Below, piece after piece: positions 46,269 to 54,220 of a stretch of 64,000 nt of DNA. The stretch's first letter is position 1. Each line of letters opens with the position of its first letter. The notes below the pieces were generated by a model that saw only the letters and a program-made list of their open reading frames with translations, was not told where the DNA came from and did no database searches. The stretch covers positions 1 to 64,000 of the forward strand of contig JAFPUE010000111.1 of assembly GCA_017395555.1 (NCBI GenBank), written 5' to 3'. Origin of the DNA: Ruminiclostridium sp. GTDB lineage: Bacteria; Bacillota; Clostridia; Oscillospirales; Ruminococcaceae. The position numbers and the translations under genes were made by a program.

Positions 46269-46297
46269 TTGCAATTTGTCTGTAAATCATTTATAAT
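46269..46297 (+). promoter_or_regulatory. Promoter of the GH31 gene
   Basis: TTGCAA and TATAAT with a 17-base spacer, about 48 bases upstream of the GH31 start; its -35 box lies 29 bases from that of the divergent sigma promoter. Confidence 0.78.
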
Positions 46298-46345
46298 ATG
46301 GTTATACAGCCGAATTTGGACATATTTACACCGGAGGGAAGCGAC

Positions 46346-48346
46346 ATGATAAGATTTACCGACGATAACGGTGCGCTCGTCGTAAGACTGCGCAATGAAA
46401 CCATACGGATAGAGGGCTGGGGCAAAAATGCGCTCCGTGTGCGCGCAACAAAGCTCAGCCGTATGCCGGAGCACGCTCACGCACTCACCGAGGAGGTCAG
46501 CCATAACGCGAATATTTCGATAGATGCCGAAAACAAGTGCGCCGAGATATCGAACGGGCTGATAAAGGCGACGGTGAACCGGGTGGGAATAATCTGCTTC
46601 TACCGCGAAGAAAAGCTCATATTGCAGGAATATTACAGCTGCTACGGCGGCTCGATCCGCAAGGAGCCTATTTGCTACAAGATACTTTCCCGCGAGTACA
46701 AGGGCAATTCCTCCGATGATTTTAAGATAACCGTCCGCTTTGAGTCCGATCCGGACGAAAAGCTGTACGGAATGGGACAGTACCAGATGCCGATACTTGA
46801 TCTCAAGGGCTGTGTGCTGCCGCTCGAACAGCGCAATTCACAGGTGTCCGTGCCGTTCGTTATCTCTGACCGCGGATACGGTATGCTGTGGAATAACCCC
46901 GCGACGGGCGAAGCCGCTTTCGGCAGGAACATCACAAAGTGGATATCCGACGAGTCGGATATGATAGATTATTGGGTAACTGCGGATGTGTCTCCCGCGA
47001 AGCTCGTGGAGAACTACACCGGGTGCGTCGGACGGACTCCGGTCATGAGCAGGGACTATCTCGGTCTGTGGCAGTGCAAGCTCCGCTACCGCACACCCGA
47101 GGAAGTGCTCGAAGTTGCGCGGAAATACAAGGAGCTCGGCATACATCTCGACGTTATTGTTATCGACTTCTTCCACTGGCCGTATCAGGGCGACTGGAAA
47201 TTCGACGAGACATACTGGCCGAAGGAAAAGGTAAAAGCCATGACCGACGAGCTCCACGCAATGGGAACAAAGGTTATGGTGTCGGTATGGCCTTCTGTGG
47301 ATAAGCGCAGCGAGAATTACTACCTCATGGATCAGCACGGTCTGATTAGCACGACGGAGACCGGCTCGATACAGACCTACGACTATCAGGGCGACTGCGG
47401 AACTGTCGATTTCTTCAATCCCGAAGCCCGCGACTTTATATGGAAGCGCTGCAAGGAAAATTACCGCAGTCTCGGCATTGATCTTTTCTGGCTTGACAAC
47501 TCCGAGCCGGACAGCACGACTTACGATTTTGACAATTACCGCTACTTCACCGGGCGCGGCTCGAAGGTGGGCTGCGAATACCCGAAGATGTACCTCAAAG
47601 CGTTCTACGACGGATTTACCGCCGACGGCGACAATGATTTCGTGAGCCTTGTGCGCTCGACATGGGTAGGCGGTCAGAAATACCGCGGACTTGTCTGGAC
47701 GGGCGATGTGCAGTCCAACTTCGAGTCGTTCAAGGATCAGGTCATCGCGGGTCAGAGCATGGGACTTGCCGGCATACCGTGGTGGACGACGGACATCGGC
47801 GGCTTCATGACCGACAACGGCAGCGATCCCGATTTTATCGAGCTGCTCATACGCTGGTATCAGTTCGGCGTATTCTGCCCGGTATTCCGTATGCACGGCA
47901 ACCGCGGTCCCGACTGGGATATCCCCACTCTTGACAACCGCGATTTCGGCGGCGGATATCTCTATACCGGTCACCCGAACGAGATTTGGAGCTACGGCGA
48001 CGAGTGCTTTAATATAATGAAAAAGTATCTCGACATCCGCCTGTCTCTCAAAGACTATATTGCCTCGCTCATGGAGGAGGCCGCAAAGACCGGCGCTCCG
48101 CTTATCAGAACGATGTTCTATGAATTCCCGGACGACAAGAAGTGCTGGGATCTCCCCGAGCAGTATATGTTCGGCTCCGATTATCTCGTTGCCCCGATAT
48201 TCGAGCTCGGCGCCCGCGAACGCACGGTTTATCTGCCCGCCGGAAAGTGGGAATCCCTCGAAGACAAGAAAATCTACGAAGGCGCACAGACCGTCACCGT
48301 TCCCGCTCCCCTCGATGTCATGCCGGTTTTCAGAAAGCTCGGATGA
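46346..48346 (+). CDS. GH31-family alpha-glycosidase (alpha-xylosidase or alpha-glucosidase)
   Basis: 666 residues, no signal peptide, hence cytoplasmic. N-terminal beta-sandwich with LYGMGQYQ and GYGMLWNNP, then the GH31 barrel. The nucleophile is probably Asp384 in LFWLDNSEPD and the acid/base the aspartate of VWTGDVQSNFESF; WTTDIGGF and RMHGNRGPD follow. It retains anomeric configuration and removes alpha-linked xylose or glucose; the active-site sequence does not separate the two with certainty. The ATG at 46346 follows GGAGGG. It is divergent from the ECF operon and followed by repeats. Confidence 0.85.
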   Translation: MIRFTDDNGALVVRLRNETIRIEGWGKNALRVRATKLSRMPEHAHALTEEVSHNANISIDAENKCAEISNGLIKATVNRVGIICFYREEKLILQEYYSCYGGSIRKEPICYKILSREYKGNSSDDFKITVRFESDPDEKLYGMGQYQMPILDLKGCVLPLEQRNSQVSVPFVISDRGYGMLWNNPATGEAAFGRNITKWISDESDMIDYWVTADVSPAKLVENYTGCVGRTPVMSRDYLGLWQCKLRYRTPEEVLEVARKYKELGIHLDVIVIDFFHWPYQGDWKFDETYWPKEKVKAMTDELHAMGTKVMVSVWPSVDKRSENYYLMDQHGLISTTETGSIQTYDYQGDCGTVDFFNPEARDFIWKRCKENYRSLGIDLFWLDNSEPDSTTYDFDNYRYFTGRGSKVGCEYPKMYLKAFYDGFTADGDNDFVSLVRSTWVGGQKYRGLVWTGDVQSNFESFKDQVIAGQSMGLAGIPWWTTDIGGFMTDNGSDPDFIELLIRWYQFGVFCPVFRMHGNRGPDWDIPTLDNRDFGGGYLYTGHPNEIWSYGDECFNIMKKYLDIRLSLKDYIASLMEEAAKTGAPLIRTMFYEFPDDKKCWDLPEQYMFGSDYLVAPIFELGARERTVYLPAGKWESLEDKKIYEGAQTVTVPAPLDVMPVFRKLG

Positions 48347-48352
48347 ATCTGC

Positions 48353-48427
48353 GATCTGCGCCGATGCGCTTCGTCCTTTCGCGGACGGCGAGATCTGCGC
48401 TGACGCGCTTGTCCTACGCGGACGGCG
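48353..48427 (+). repeat. Imperfect tandem duplication after GH31
   Basis: GATCTGCGCCGATGCGCTT (unit 48353-48391) is repeated as GATCTGCGCTGACGCGCTT (unit 48392-48427); both units end in GCGGACGGCG. Two small hairpins follow (CAGCTTACGCAGCTG; AAGGACAAGGTCCTT). Non-coding. Confidence 0.75.
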
Positions 48428-48511
48428 CCAGCTTACGCAGCTGGACCGCGCAAGGACAAGGTCCTTGACCCAATGACCGTAAAACGGAGATTCAACAGTC
48501 TGCAAACAGTA

Positions 48512-48736
48512 TAAAGGCTATACCGCATAAATAGCGTGCGCAGATTGCGCAGTCAGATTGTATAGAAATTTCGCAGGCTTACTGACGTAAGTCAAGAAAT
48601 TTCTGTGCAAGATGACGGAATAATATGCAAGCAAGAGCGTGATGCTCTTACAGTCGCTGCCAGACTGCCGCACGATGCGGCAACAAAAGCAGCGACGAAA
48701 AGATAGTGTGCGACTATTTGTGCGGTATTGCCTAAA
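48512..48736. mobile_element. MITE-like element, copy B, with internal hairpins
   Basis: About 225 bases bounded by TAAAGGCTATACCGCATAAA and TTTGTGCGGTATTGCCTAAA, near-perfect inverted repeats of about 23 bases shared with the small element at 15681-15745. Inside are an outer/inner hairpin at 48564-48604 (AGAAATTTC/GAAATTTCT around CTTAC/GTAAG) and a double-hairpin element at 48633-48696 (AAGAGC/GCTCTT; then GTCGCTGC/GCAGCGAC around GCCGC/GCGGC). No transposase reading frame. Confidence 0.75.
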
Positions 48737-48746
48737 TATTTGAGTG

Positions 48747-48776
48747 CCGCCGGTTTTATTGCCGGCGGTATTTTTC
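48747..48776 (+). terminator. Intrinsic terminator
   Basis: CCGCCGG with CCGGCGG, eight-base loop, then TATTTTTC. It closes the GH31 transcription unit beyond the MITE-like element. Confidence 0.8.
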
Positions 48777-48829
48777 ACCGAATGAAATGTGATAAACAAA
48801 TGAAATTTGTTTTTATTGACTAAAAAGTA

Positions 48830-48858
48830 TTGCCAAAATTGAAAATAAATGTTAAAAT
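48830..48858 (+). promoter_or_regulatory. Promoter of the oxidoreductase operon
   Basis: TTGCCA and TAAAAT with a 17-base spacer. A TTGACT 14 bases upstream of TTGCCA is an alternative -35 without a good partner. About 98 bases of leader follow, ending in AGGAGGG; part of it (48895-48940) is R3-like (ACAATTATTAATTATT). Confidence 0.6.
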
Positions 48859-48955
48859 TTAAGCATAGACGTTGTTTTATGCCTTTTTAAAATATGTCCG
48901 CGAAGCGATCACCACAATTATTAATTATTAATTAATTATCAGGAGGGTTAAGGTT

Positions 48956-50134
48956 ATGGATAATTTTAACTTCTACAGCCCCACGGAATTTGTTTTCGGA
49001 AAAGGACGCGCCGGTGAAGCCGGTTATTTCGTGAAAAAATACGGCGGGAGCAAGGTGCTGATACACTTCGGCGGCGGCTCTGCACAAAGATCGGGACTGC
49101 TCGATACGGTCAAAAAGTCGCTTGAAGATTCGTCCATTCCGTACTGCGAGCTCGGCGGCGTTAAGCCCAATCCCAGCGATACCCTCGTTTACAAGGGAAT
49201 AGACCTGTGCAGGAACGAGGGCGTTGATTTCATTCTCGCAGTCGGCGGAGGTTCGGTAATAGATTCGTCAAAGGCTATCGCAATGGGTGTTCCCTACGAC
49301 GGCGATTTCTGGGATATGTACTGCGGCAAGCGCCCGGAAAAGGCTCTGCCCGTCGCTACCGTACTTACTATTGCGGCAGCGGGCAGCGAAGGCTCCGGCG
49401 ACTCCGTTATCACCAAAGAGGACGGTATGCTGAAGCGCGGCGCGGGCTCCGATCTGATACGCCCGAGATTTTCGATAATGGATCCGTCGCTGACACAAAC
49501 TCTCCCCGCATATCAGACCGCCTGCGGCGCTACCGACATAATGGCGCACGTTTTTGAACGCTACTTCACCAACACAAAGGAAGTCGAGATCACGGACCGT
49601 ATGTGCGAAGCGGTGCTGCTCACGATGATAAAGGAAACTCCGCGCGTTATCGCCGATCCCGACAACTACGAAGCAAGAGCGAATATTATGTGGGCGGGTA
49701 CTGTCGCACATACAAACATCTGCGGCGTCGGCAGACAGCAGGACTGGAACAGCCACGGCCTTGAACACGAGCTCTCCGGACTGTACGATGTTGCTCACGG
49801 CGCGGGACTTGCGGTTATGATGCCGGCGTGGATGGAATATGTGCATAACCATAATGTAATGCGGTTCTGTCAGATGGCAACACGCGTTTTCGGCTGTCAG
49901 ATGAACTTTGAGGATCCGGAAGCCACTGCACTTGAGGGAATACGCAGATTCAGGAGCTTCCTGCACAGCATCGGTATGCCGATAAACTTTGCGGAGCTCG
50001 GCGCGAAGGAGGAGGATATCCCCACCCTCGTTGACAAGCTCGGTATAGGCGACGGCAGACGGGCTGGATTTATGGAGCTCACCTCACAGGATGCAGCCGA
50101 GATATACAGGATAGCTGCGCACGCACAGCTTTGA
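48956..50134 (+). CDS. Iron-containing alcohol dehydrogenase (butanol dehydrogenase type)
   Basis: 392 residues of the Fe-dependent alcohol dehydrogenase family, closest in pattern to NAD(P)H-dependent butanol dehydrogenase/YqdH. The nucleotide motif is AVGGGSVIDSSKAIA. Metal ligands are expected from DIMAHVFERYF, HGLEHELSGLYDVAHGAGLA and nearby histidines. It reduces aldehydes to alcohols in fermentation or detoxification. AGGAGGG precedes the ATG. It is first of three closely spaced oxidoreductase genes. Confidence 0.9.
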   Translation: MDNFNFYSPTEFVFGKGRAGEAGYFVKKYGGSKVLIHFGGGSAQRSGLLDTVKKSLEDSSIPYCELGGVKPNPSDTLVYKGIDLCRNEGVDFILAVGGGSVIDSSKAIAMGVPYDGDFWDMYCGKRPEKALPVATVLTIAAAGSEGSGDSVITKEDGMLKRGAGSDLIRPRFSIMDPSLTQTLPAYQTACGATDIMAHVFERYFTNTKEVEITDRMCEAVLLTMIKETPRVIADPDNYEARANIMWAGTVAHTNICGVGRQQDWNSHGLEHELSGLYDVAHGAGLAVMMPAWMEYVHNHNVMRFCQMATRVFGCQMNFEDPEATALEGIRRFRSFLHSIGMPINFAELGAKEEDIPTLVDKLGIGDGRRAGFMELTSQDAAEIYRIAAHAQL

Positions 50135-50158
50135 AAAAACGAAACACGGAGGAATCAT

Positions 50159-50917
50159 ATGTTAAACGTAAAAGGAAAATGGGCGCTGATAACCGGCGCT
50201 GCAAGAGGAATAGGCTACGGCGCGGCTAAATTTATGGCGGAACGCGGCTGCAATCTGATACTGCACGGAAGAACGGCTGAGCACTGCGAAAAGGTGCTCG
50301 GCGAAGTAAAGGCACTCGGAGTTGAAGCGTATGCGTTCGGTGCGGAGCTGTCCGATCTTAAGCAGGTAGAAAAGCTGCTCGCGGATATCGACGCGCTCGG
50401 AAAGCCGGTGGATATCGTGCTGAACAATGCGGGTGTGCAGGTGGCGTACCGCACGGAGTATCTTAAAACTCCCGCTGAGGACTACGAAAAGAGCTTTCTT
50501 ATCAATACGATAGCTCCTATGATGATAACATATCATTTTCTGCCGAAGATGCAGGAGCGCGGCTTCGGACGCATTGTGAACACAACGAGCGGTATTCGTC
50601 TCGAACCGGAGCAGGCGGGATATTCGGCAAGCAAGGCGGCACTTGACAAGGTAACTATGGATCTCGCGTCGAAGTACGACGGCACCGATGTCTGCATCAA
50701 TATCACCGATCCCGGCTGGTGCAGAACAGACCTCGGTGGTCAGCACGCGCCAAATGCCCCCGAAAGCTCGCTGCCCGGAGTGGTAGTCGGCGCGTTCATA
50801 AACGACAAAAGATCCGGCAGGAATTTTGCCGCCGGAAACTTCCACGGTATGACGCTCGAACAGGCTGTCGAGCACGCGGAAAAGAATATCCCGAAGTACA
50901 CGGGCTCTATCGGGTAA
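50159..50917 (+). CDS. Short-chain dehydrogenase/reductase
   Basis: 252 residues, Rossmann fold. Cofactor motif TGAARGIGYGAA at the N-terminus, VLNNAGVQ in the middle, and the catalytic Ser in NTTSGIRLEP with Tyr and Lys in AGYSASKAALDK. The substrate is not evident. The GGAGGAATCAT site precedes the ATG; spacing from the flanking oxidoreductase genes is 24 and 9 bases, so one operon. Confidence 0.92.
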   Translation: MLNVKGKWALITGAARGIGYGAAKFMAERGCNLILHGRTAEHCEKVLGEVKALGVEAYAFGAELSDLKQVEKLLADIDALGKPVDIVLNNAGVQVAYRTEYLKTPAEDYEKSFLINTIAPMMITYHFLPKMQERGFGRIVNTTSGIRLEPEQAGYSASKAALDKVTMDLASKYDGTDVCINITDPGWCRTDLGGQHAPNAPESSLPGVVVGAFINDKRSGRNFAAGNFHGMTLEQAVEHAEKNIPKYTGSIG

Positions 50918-50926
50918 GGAGAAGAA

Positions 50927-52048
50927 ATGTCAATTGATCTTGAAAAAATGCCGAAGCTCGGATTCGGGCTGATGAGGCTGCCGCAGAAGGACGGGGAGAT
51001 CGATCTCGGCGCGGTATGCGAAATGGCGGACAAATACATGGCTGCCGGGCTGAATTATTTTGATACGGCTTATGTATATCACGGCGGGAAGTCGGAAGTA
51101 GCCGCCCGGGAATGTGTCGTAAAGCGTTATCCCCGCGACAGCTTCTATCTCGCGACAAAGCTGCCCGCATGGGAAATGAAGACGGAAGATGACCGCGACA
51201 GGATATTTGAGACGCAGTGCGAACGTGCGGGGGTTGATTATTTCGACTTCTATCTGCTCCATTCTATCGAGAACGGCAACAATTACGATACTTACGAGCG
51301 GCTGAACTGCTTTGAGTGGGGAGTTCAGAAAAAGCGCGAGGGCAGGATAAAGCATTTCGGCTTTTCGTTCCACGGCACGCCGGAGCTGCTCACAAAGGTG
51401 CTCGATCTTCACCCGGAGATCGAATTTGTGCAGATACAGCTCAATTATCTTGACTGGGACAATCCGGTTATCGCATCCGGGGAGCTGTATGAGATACTGC
51501 ACGAAAGAAATATCCCCATGGTGATAATGGAGCCGGTCAAGGGCGGTACGCTCGCAAACCCGATCCCGGAAATAAAGGAGCTATTTGAAGCGGTAAGACC
51601 GGGCGCGTCCGCGGCTTCGTGGGCGCTGCGCTATGTCGGCTCGCTTCCGGGAGTTATGACGATACTCTCCGGAATGTCGAACCCGGAGCAGATGTCCGAC
51701 AACGTTGCGACATTCACGGACTTTGAGCCGCTTACCGAAAAGGACCGCGAAACGATCGGGAAGGCGCGGAGCATAATGTTCGACACGCCGACGATCGGCT
51801 GCACTTCATGCAGATATTGCTGTGACGGCTGCCCGCAGGGAATAAAGATACCGGATATATTCTCGATCGTGAATGCAACGAGAATATACAAGGAGAATTG
51901 GCGTGCCAATAACCTCTACAACAGCACTATCGCGCCTTTTTCACGAGCCTCCGACTGCATAGCCTGCGGTCAGTGCGAGGGAGTCTGTCCCCAGCATTTG
52001 CCGATAATCGAGCTGCTGAAAGAAGCCTCGGTGCAGTTTGATAAATAA
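50927..52048 (+). CDS. Aldo/keto reductase with C-terminal ferredoxin domain
   Basis: 373 residues. An aldo/keto reductase barrel (GFGLMRLPQ, YFDTAYVYHGGKSE with the catalytic Asp/Tyr, LATKLP with Lys) is followed from about residue 290 by two cysteine clusters, CTSCRYCCDGCP and CIACGQCEGVCP, that should bind [4Fe-4S] centres. The fusion is common in Clostridia and points to ferredoxin-linked rather than purely NADPH-linked reduction. It closes the operon; a terminator follows directly. Confidence 0.93.
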   Translation: MSIDLEKMPKLGFGLMRLPQKDGEIDLGAVCEMADKYMAAGLNYFDTAYVYHGGKSEVAARECVVKRYPRDSFYLATKLPAWEMKTEDDRDRIFETQCERAGVDYFDFYLLHSIENGNNYDTYERLNCFEWGVQKKREGRIKHFGFSFHGTPELLTKVLDLHPEIEFVQIQLNYLDWDNPVIASGELYEILHERNIPMVIMEPVKGGTLANPIPEIKELFEAVRPGASAASWALRYVGSLPGVMTILSGMSNPEQMSDNVATFTDFEPLTEKDRETIGKARSIMFDTPTIGCTSCRYCCDGCPQGIKIPDIFSIVNATRIYKENWRANNLYNSTIAPFSRASDCIACGQCEGVCPQHLPIIELLKEASVQFDK

Positions 52049-52054
52049 CAAAAT

Positions 52055-52091
52055 ACACGGTTCCCGTCGTAAAGGCAGGAGCCGTGTTTTT
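52055..52091. terminator. Intrinsic terminator between convergent genes
   Basis: Stem ACACGGTTCC with GGAGCCGTGT (one mismatch) and a 13-base loop, then TTTTTGTC on the plus strand. Confidence 0.8.
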
Positions 52092-52096
52092 GTCTG

Positions 52097-52939
52097 TCAG
52101 ATTTTATTGAGATAAGCCGCCGCACATTCCTGCGCCGTGACAGGATAGCTGTAACCGCGCTTTTCCGCGACAAACGAAGCGAGCCTTGCAAACAGTCTGT
52201 GCGTTGCGGTCAGAGCTTTGCGGCAGTCCCCGGTGTCGTAATGCGCAAAGCAGGAGACGAGCTCACCGACGATCGAACGGTCTGCCCAACGGTCAATAAA
52301 GCGCCCGTCGTGCCATACGTCCGTGCTGCCGGAAACGATCTCGTACTGCTCGATCATTTTCAGCAGACGTTCTTTGAGATACGCGTCAATGCACATCTTC
52401 GCGGACCACAGCTCACCGCGCCGGAGCTTCTTATACGCCCAGATATTGTGGAAAAAGAAGTCGTTGACGATGTTTACGAATTCTTCCTCCGTCATTTCCG
52501 GACGCGTGACAACAGGCTTTATGTTCTTTTCGATCATTTCCGAAAAGCGCCCGGAGTCGTAAAGTATGCTGTATCCGCGGTTCATTACCCAACCGGCGGT
52601 ACCGTCATTTATCGCGGTCTCGAACTGCACGGGAGTGAAGATTATCATATCCACGTCCTTGTCCTCGTCGTAGATGCTCCTTCTCTCCTTGCCGCCGCCG
52701 AGTGTCGGTTCAATGAAAGATATGCGTATATTGCCGAACAGCGCGGGATATTCTCCGGAATACCACTTTTCCGGCTCGCTCGTCGCGATGATGAGATCGA
52801 GATCGGAATACTCGTCCGCGGGTATGTCCGATCTTGTTGACGAGCCGATGGCGACTACTGCTTCGATAGCAGCGTCCTGTCCGGCGTATCCGATGATCTT
52901 TCTTTTTATTTCCGCGTAGCGGTCATTCTTGGCAGTCAT
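52097..52939 (-). CDS. ANT(6)/AadE-like nucleotidyltransferase
   Basis: 280 residues. The nucleotidyltransferase motif is AIGSSTRSDIPADEYSDLDL (GSS ... D-x-D); a middle part with MIIFTPVQFETA and a helical C-terminal half (HNIWAYKKLRRGELWSAKM) have the layout of aminoglycoside 6-adenylyltransferases. Length matches the family. Whether it modifies streptomycin-type drugs cannot be told; many chromosomal relatives give no resistance. The ATG at 52939 follows GGAGGGGG. It is a single gene, convergent with the oxidoreductase operon, and has no mobile-element context. Confidence 0.8.
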   Translation of the reverse strand: MTAKNDRYAEIKRKIIGYAGQDAAIEAVVAIGSSTRSDIPADEYSDLDLIIATSEPEKWYSGEYPALFGNIRISFIEPTLGGGKERRSIYDEDKDVDMIIFTPVQFETAINDGTAGWVMNRGYSILYDSGRFSEMIEKNIKPVVTRPEMTEEEFVNIVNDFFFHNIWAYKKLRRGELWSAKMCIDAYLKERLLKMIEQYEIVSGSTDVWHDGRFIDRWADRSIVGELVSCFAHYDTGDCRKALTATHRLFARLASFVAEKRGYSYPVTAQECAAAYLNKI

Positions 52940-53023
52940 AATGTTCCCCCTCCGTTGCAGTTTACAGGTATTTCTCGAATTTGCTTTTTTATATAACATT
53001 CAGTGAATAGTGAATAATACAGC

Positions 53024-53055
53024 AAAAAACCTCTGACTTTGTCAGAGGTTTTTTG
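53024..53055. terminator. Terminator of the tRNA-Arg gene
   Basis: CCTCTGAC-TTT-GTCAGAGG inside a 17-base perfect stem with A6 on one side and T6 on the other, so it can act in both directions. It begins directly after the encoded CCA end. Confidence 0.9.
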
Positions 53056-53056
53056 C

Positions 53057-53133
53057 TGGCGCGCCACGAGGGATTCGAACCCCCGACCCCTTGGTTCGTA
53101 GCCAAGTACTCTATCCAGCTGAGCTAGTGGCGC
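53057..53133 (-). tRNA. tRNA-Arg (anticodon ACG)
   Basis: Full cloverleaf on the minus strand: acceptor GCGCCAC with GTGGCGC, D arm with AGCTCAGCTGGATAGAG, anticodon stem CTTGG/CCAAG around CTACGAA, T arm GGGGGTTCGAATCCCTC, discriminator G and an encoded CCA. The ACG anticodon is normally deaminated at its first base to read CGU, CGC and CGA. Confidence 0.97.
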
Positions 53134-53153
53134 ATCGAAAAATCACTTGTATT

Positions 53154-53182
53154 ATTATACACCGACTTTATCGATTTGTCAA
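53154..53182 (-). promoter_or_regulatory. Promoter of tRNA-Arg
   Basis: Perfect TTGACA and TATAAT on the minus strand with a 17-base spacer, ending 21 bases before the mature tRNA. Confidence 0.88.
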
Positions 53183-53260
53183 GCCCTTTTTTCAAATCTT
53201 TTCTGTGGCGGTACATTTTGGCTGTTCTTCCGGTTCAGAGCGAAGCGATCCGTCTTTCAG

Positions 53261-53310
53261 GAAGGAGGGAGAGAGGGAGGGGTTCAGGGGAGGGAGAGAG
53301 GGAGGGAAAC
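53261..53310 (+). repeat. G-run tract with quadruplex potential
   Basis: Eight or so runs of three or four G separated by A or AGA, in two imperfect copies of GGGAGAGAGGGAGGG joined by TTCA. It lies just beyond the trpA 3' end; on the trp transcript it would be C-rich. Confidence 0.6.
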
Positions 53311-53321
53311 TCATTTCTGCG

Positions 53322-53389
53322 TACCGCTATGATGCGGTAAAGAAGTTTTCCAAAAGCGCGCAGGACGCGCGCATAAGGGAGAAAACTTC
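53322..53389 (+). repeat. Double-hairpin element, copy 5
   Basis: First hairpin TACCGC-TATGAT-GCGGTA; second with outer stem GAAGTTTTC/GAAAACTTC (nine perfect pairs), CAAAA bulge, inner GCGCGC-AGGAC-GCGCGC and ATAAGGGA on the return side. It sits between the trpA end and the tRNA-Arg promoter. Confidence 0.82.
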
Positions 53390-53443
53390 GAGATAGAAAA
53401 TGGGGTTCCCTTCCTCTCTCGCCTCCCCGCGCCTCCCACAGTC

Positions 53444-54220
53444 TCAAGCCTCTCTTACAGCGTCTTTCATAGACTTGACGTACTCGCCGACTACGGGAGC
53501 GGCATCTCTGCCGTGCTCGCCTACCTTTTTGACAATAGCGGAGCCGACGATAACGCCGTCGGAGACAGCAGCCATTTTCTTTGCCTGCTCGGGTGTGGAA
53601 ATGCCGAAGCCTACCGCACAGGGGATATCGGTGTATTTGCGCACCGCCGAGGTTATCGACGCGATATCCGTTTTTATCTCGCTTCGCATACCGGTAACTC
53701 CGAGGCTGGACACGATGTACAGGAAGCCTTCCGCGTTCTTTGCTATGCGCTCTATGCGCGCTTCCGATGTCGGCGCGATGAGGGAAATCAGGTCAACGCC
53801 GTACTTTCTGCAGACGGGAGCAAATTCTTCCTTCTCCTCAAACGGAACGTCGGGCAGGATAATGCCGTCAATGCCTATCTCGGAGCAGGTCTTGACGAAA
53901 CGCTCCGCTCCGTAAGAGAACACGACATTCGCGTAGGTCATGAACGCGAGCGGGATATGTACGTCCTTGCGCAGATCGCGCACGAAATCAAACACGTTAT
54001 CCGTTGTTATATTACCGGAAAGGGCGCGGATATTTGCAGCCTGAATAACGGGACCTTCCGCCGTGGGATCGGAAAACGGTATGCCAAGCTCGATAAGATC
54101 GGCGCCGTTCTTCACCATTTCGCGTACTATCTTTCCCGTCGTTTCGAGATCGGGGTCACCGCAGGTCACGAACGGGATAAACGCCTTGCCGTTCCTGAAT
54201 GCTTCCTTTATATTACTCAT
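53444..54220 (-). CDS. trpA: Tryptophan synthase alpha subunit
   Basis: 258 residues. It cleaves indole-3-glycerol phosphate to indole and glyceraldehyde 3-phosphate. Catalytic Glu44 ([11 protein letters not shown]) and Asp51 are present, as is the phosphate loop region [11 protein letters not shown]. It is the last gene of the trp operon and overlaps the end of trpB by eight bases, as suits an obligate partner. Immediately after its stop come GAGACTGTGGGAGG and purine-rich repeats. Confidence 0.97.
   Translation of the reverse strand: MSNIKEAFRNGKAFIPFVTCGDPDLETTGKIVREMVKNGADLIELGIPFSDPTAEGPVIQAANIRALSGNITTDNVFDFVRDLRKDVHIPLAFMTYANVVFSYGAERFVKTCSEIGIDGIILPDVPFEEKEEFAPVCRKYGVDLISLIAPTSEARIERIAKNAEGFLYIVSSLGVTGMRSEIKTDIASITSAVRKYTDIPCAVGFGISTPEQAKKMAAVSDGVIVGSAIVKKVGEHGRDAAPVVGEYVKSMKDAVREA

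Noticed and set aside
46838..48505. Open frame of 555 codons antisense to GH31
   Set aside because: Covers the GH31 active-site region in reverse and has no protein features of its own.
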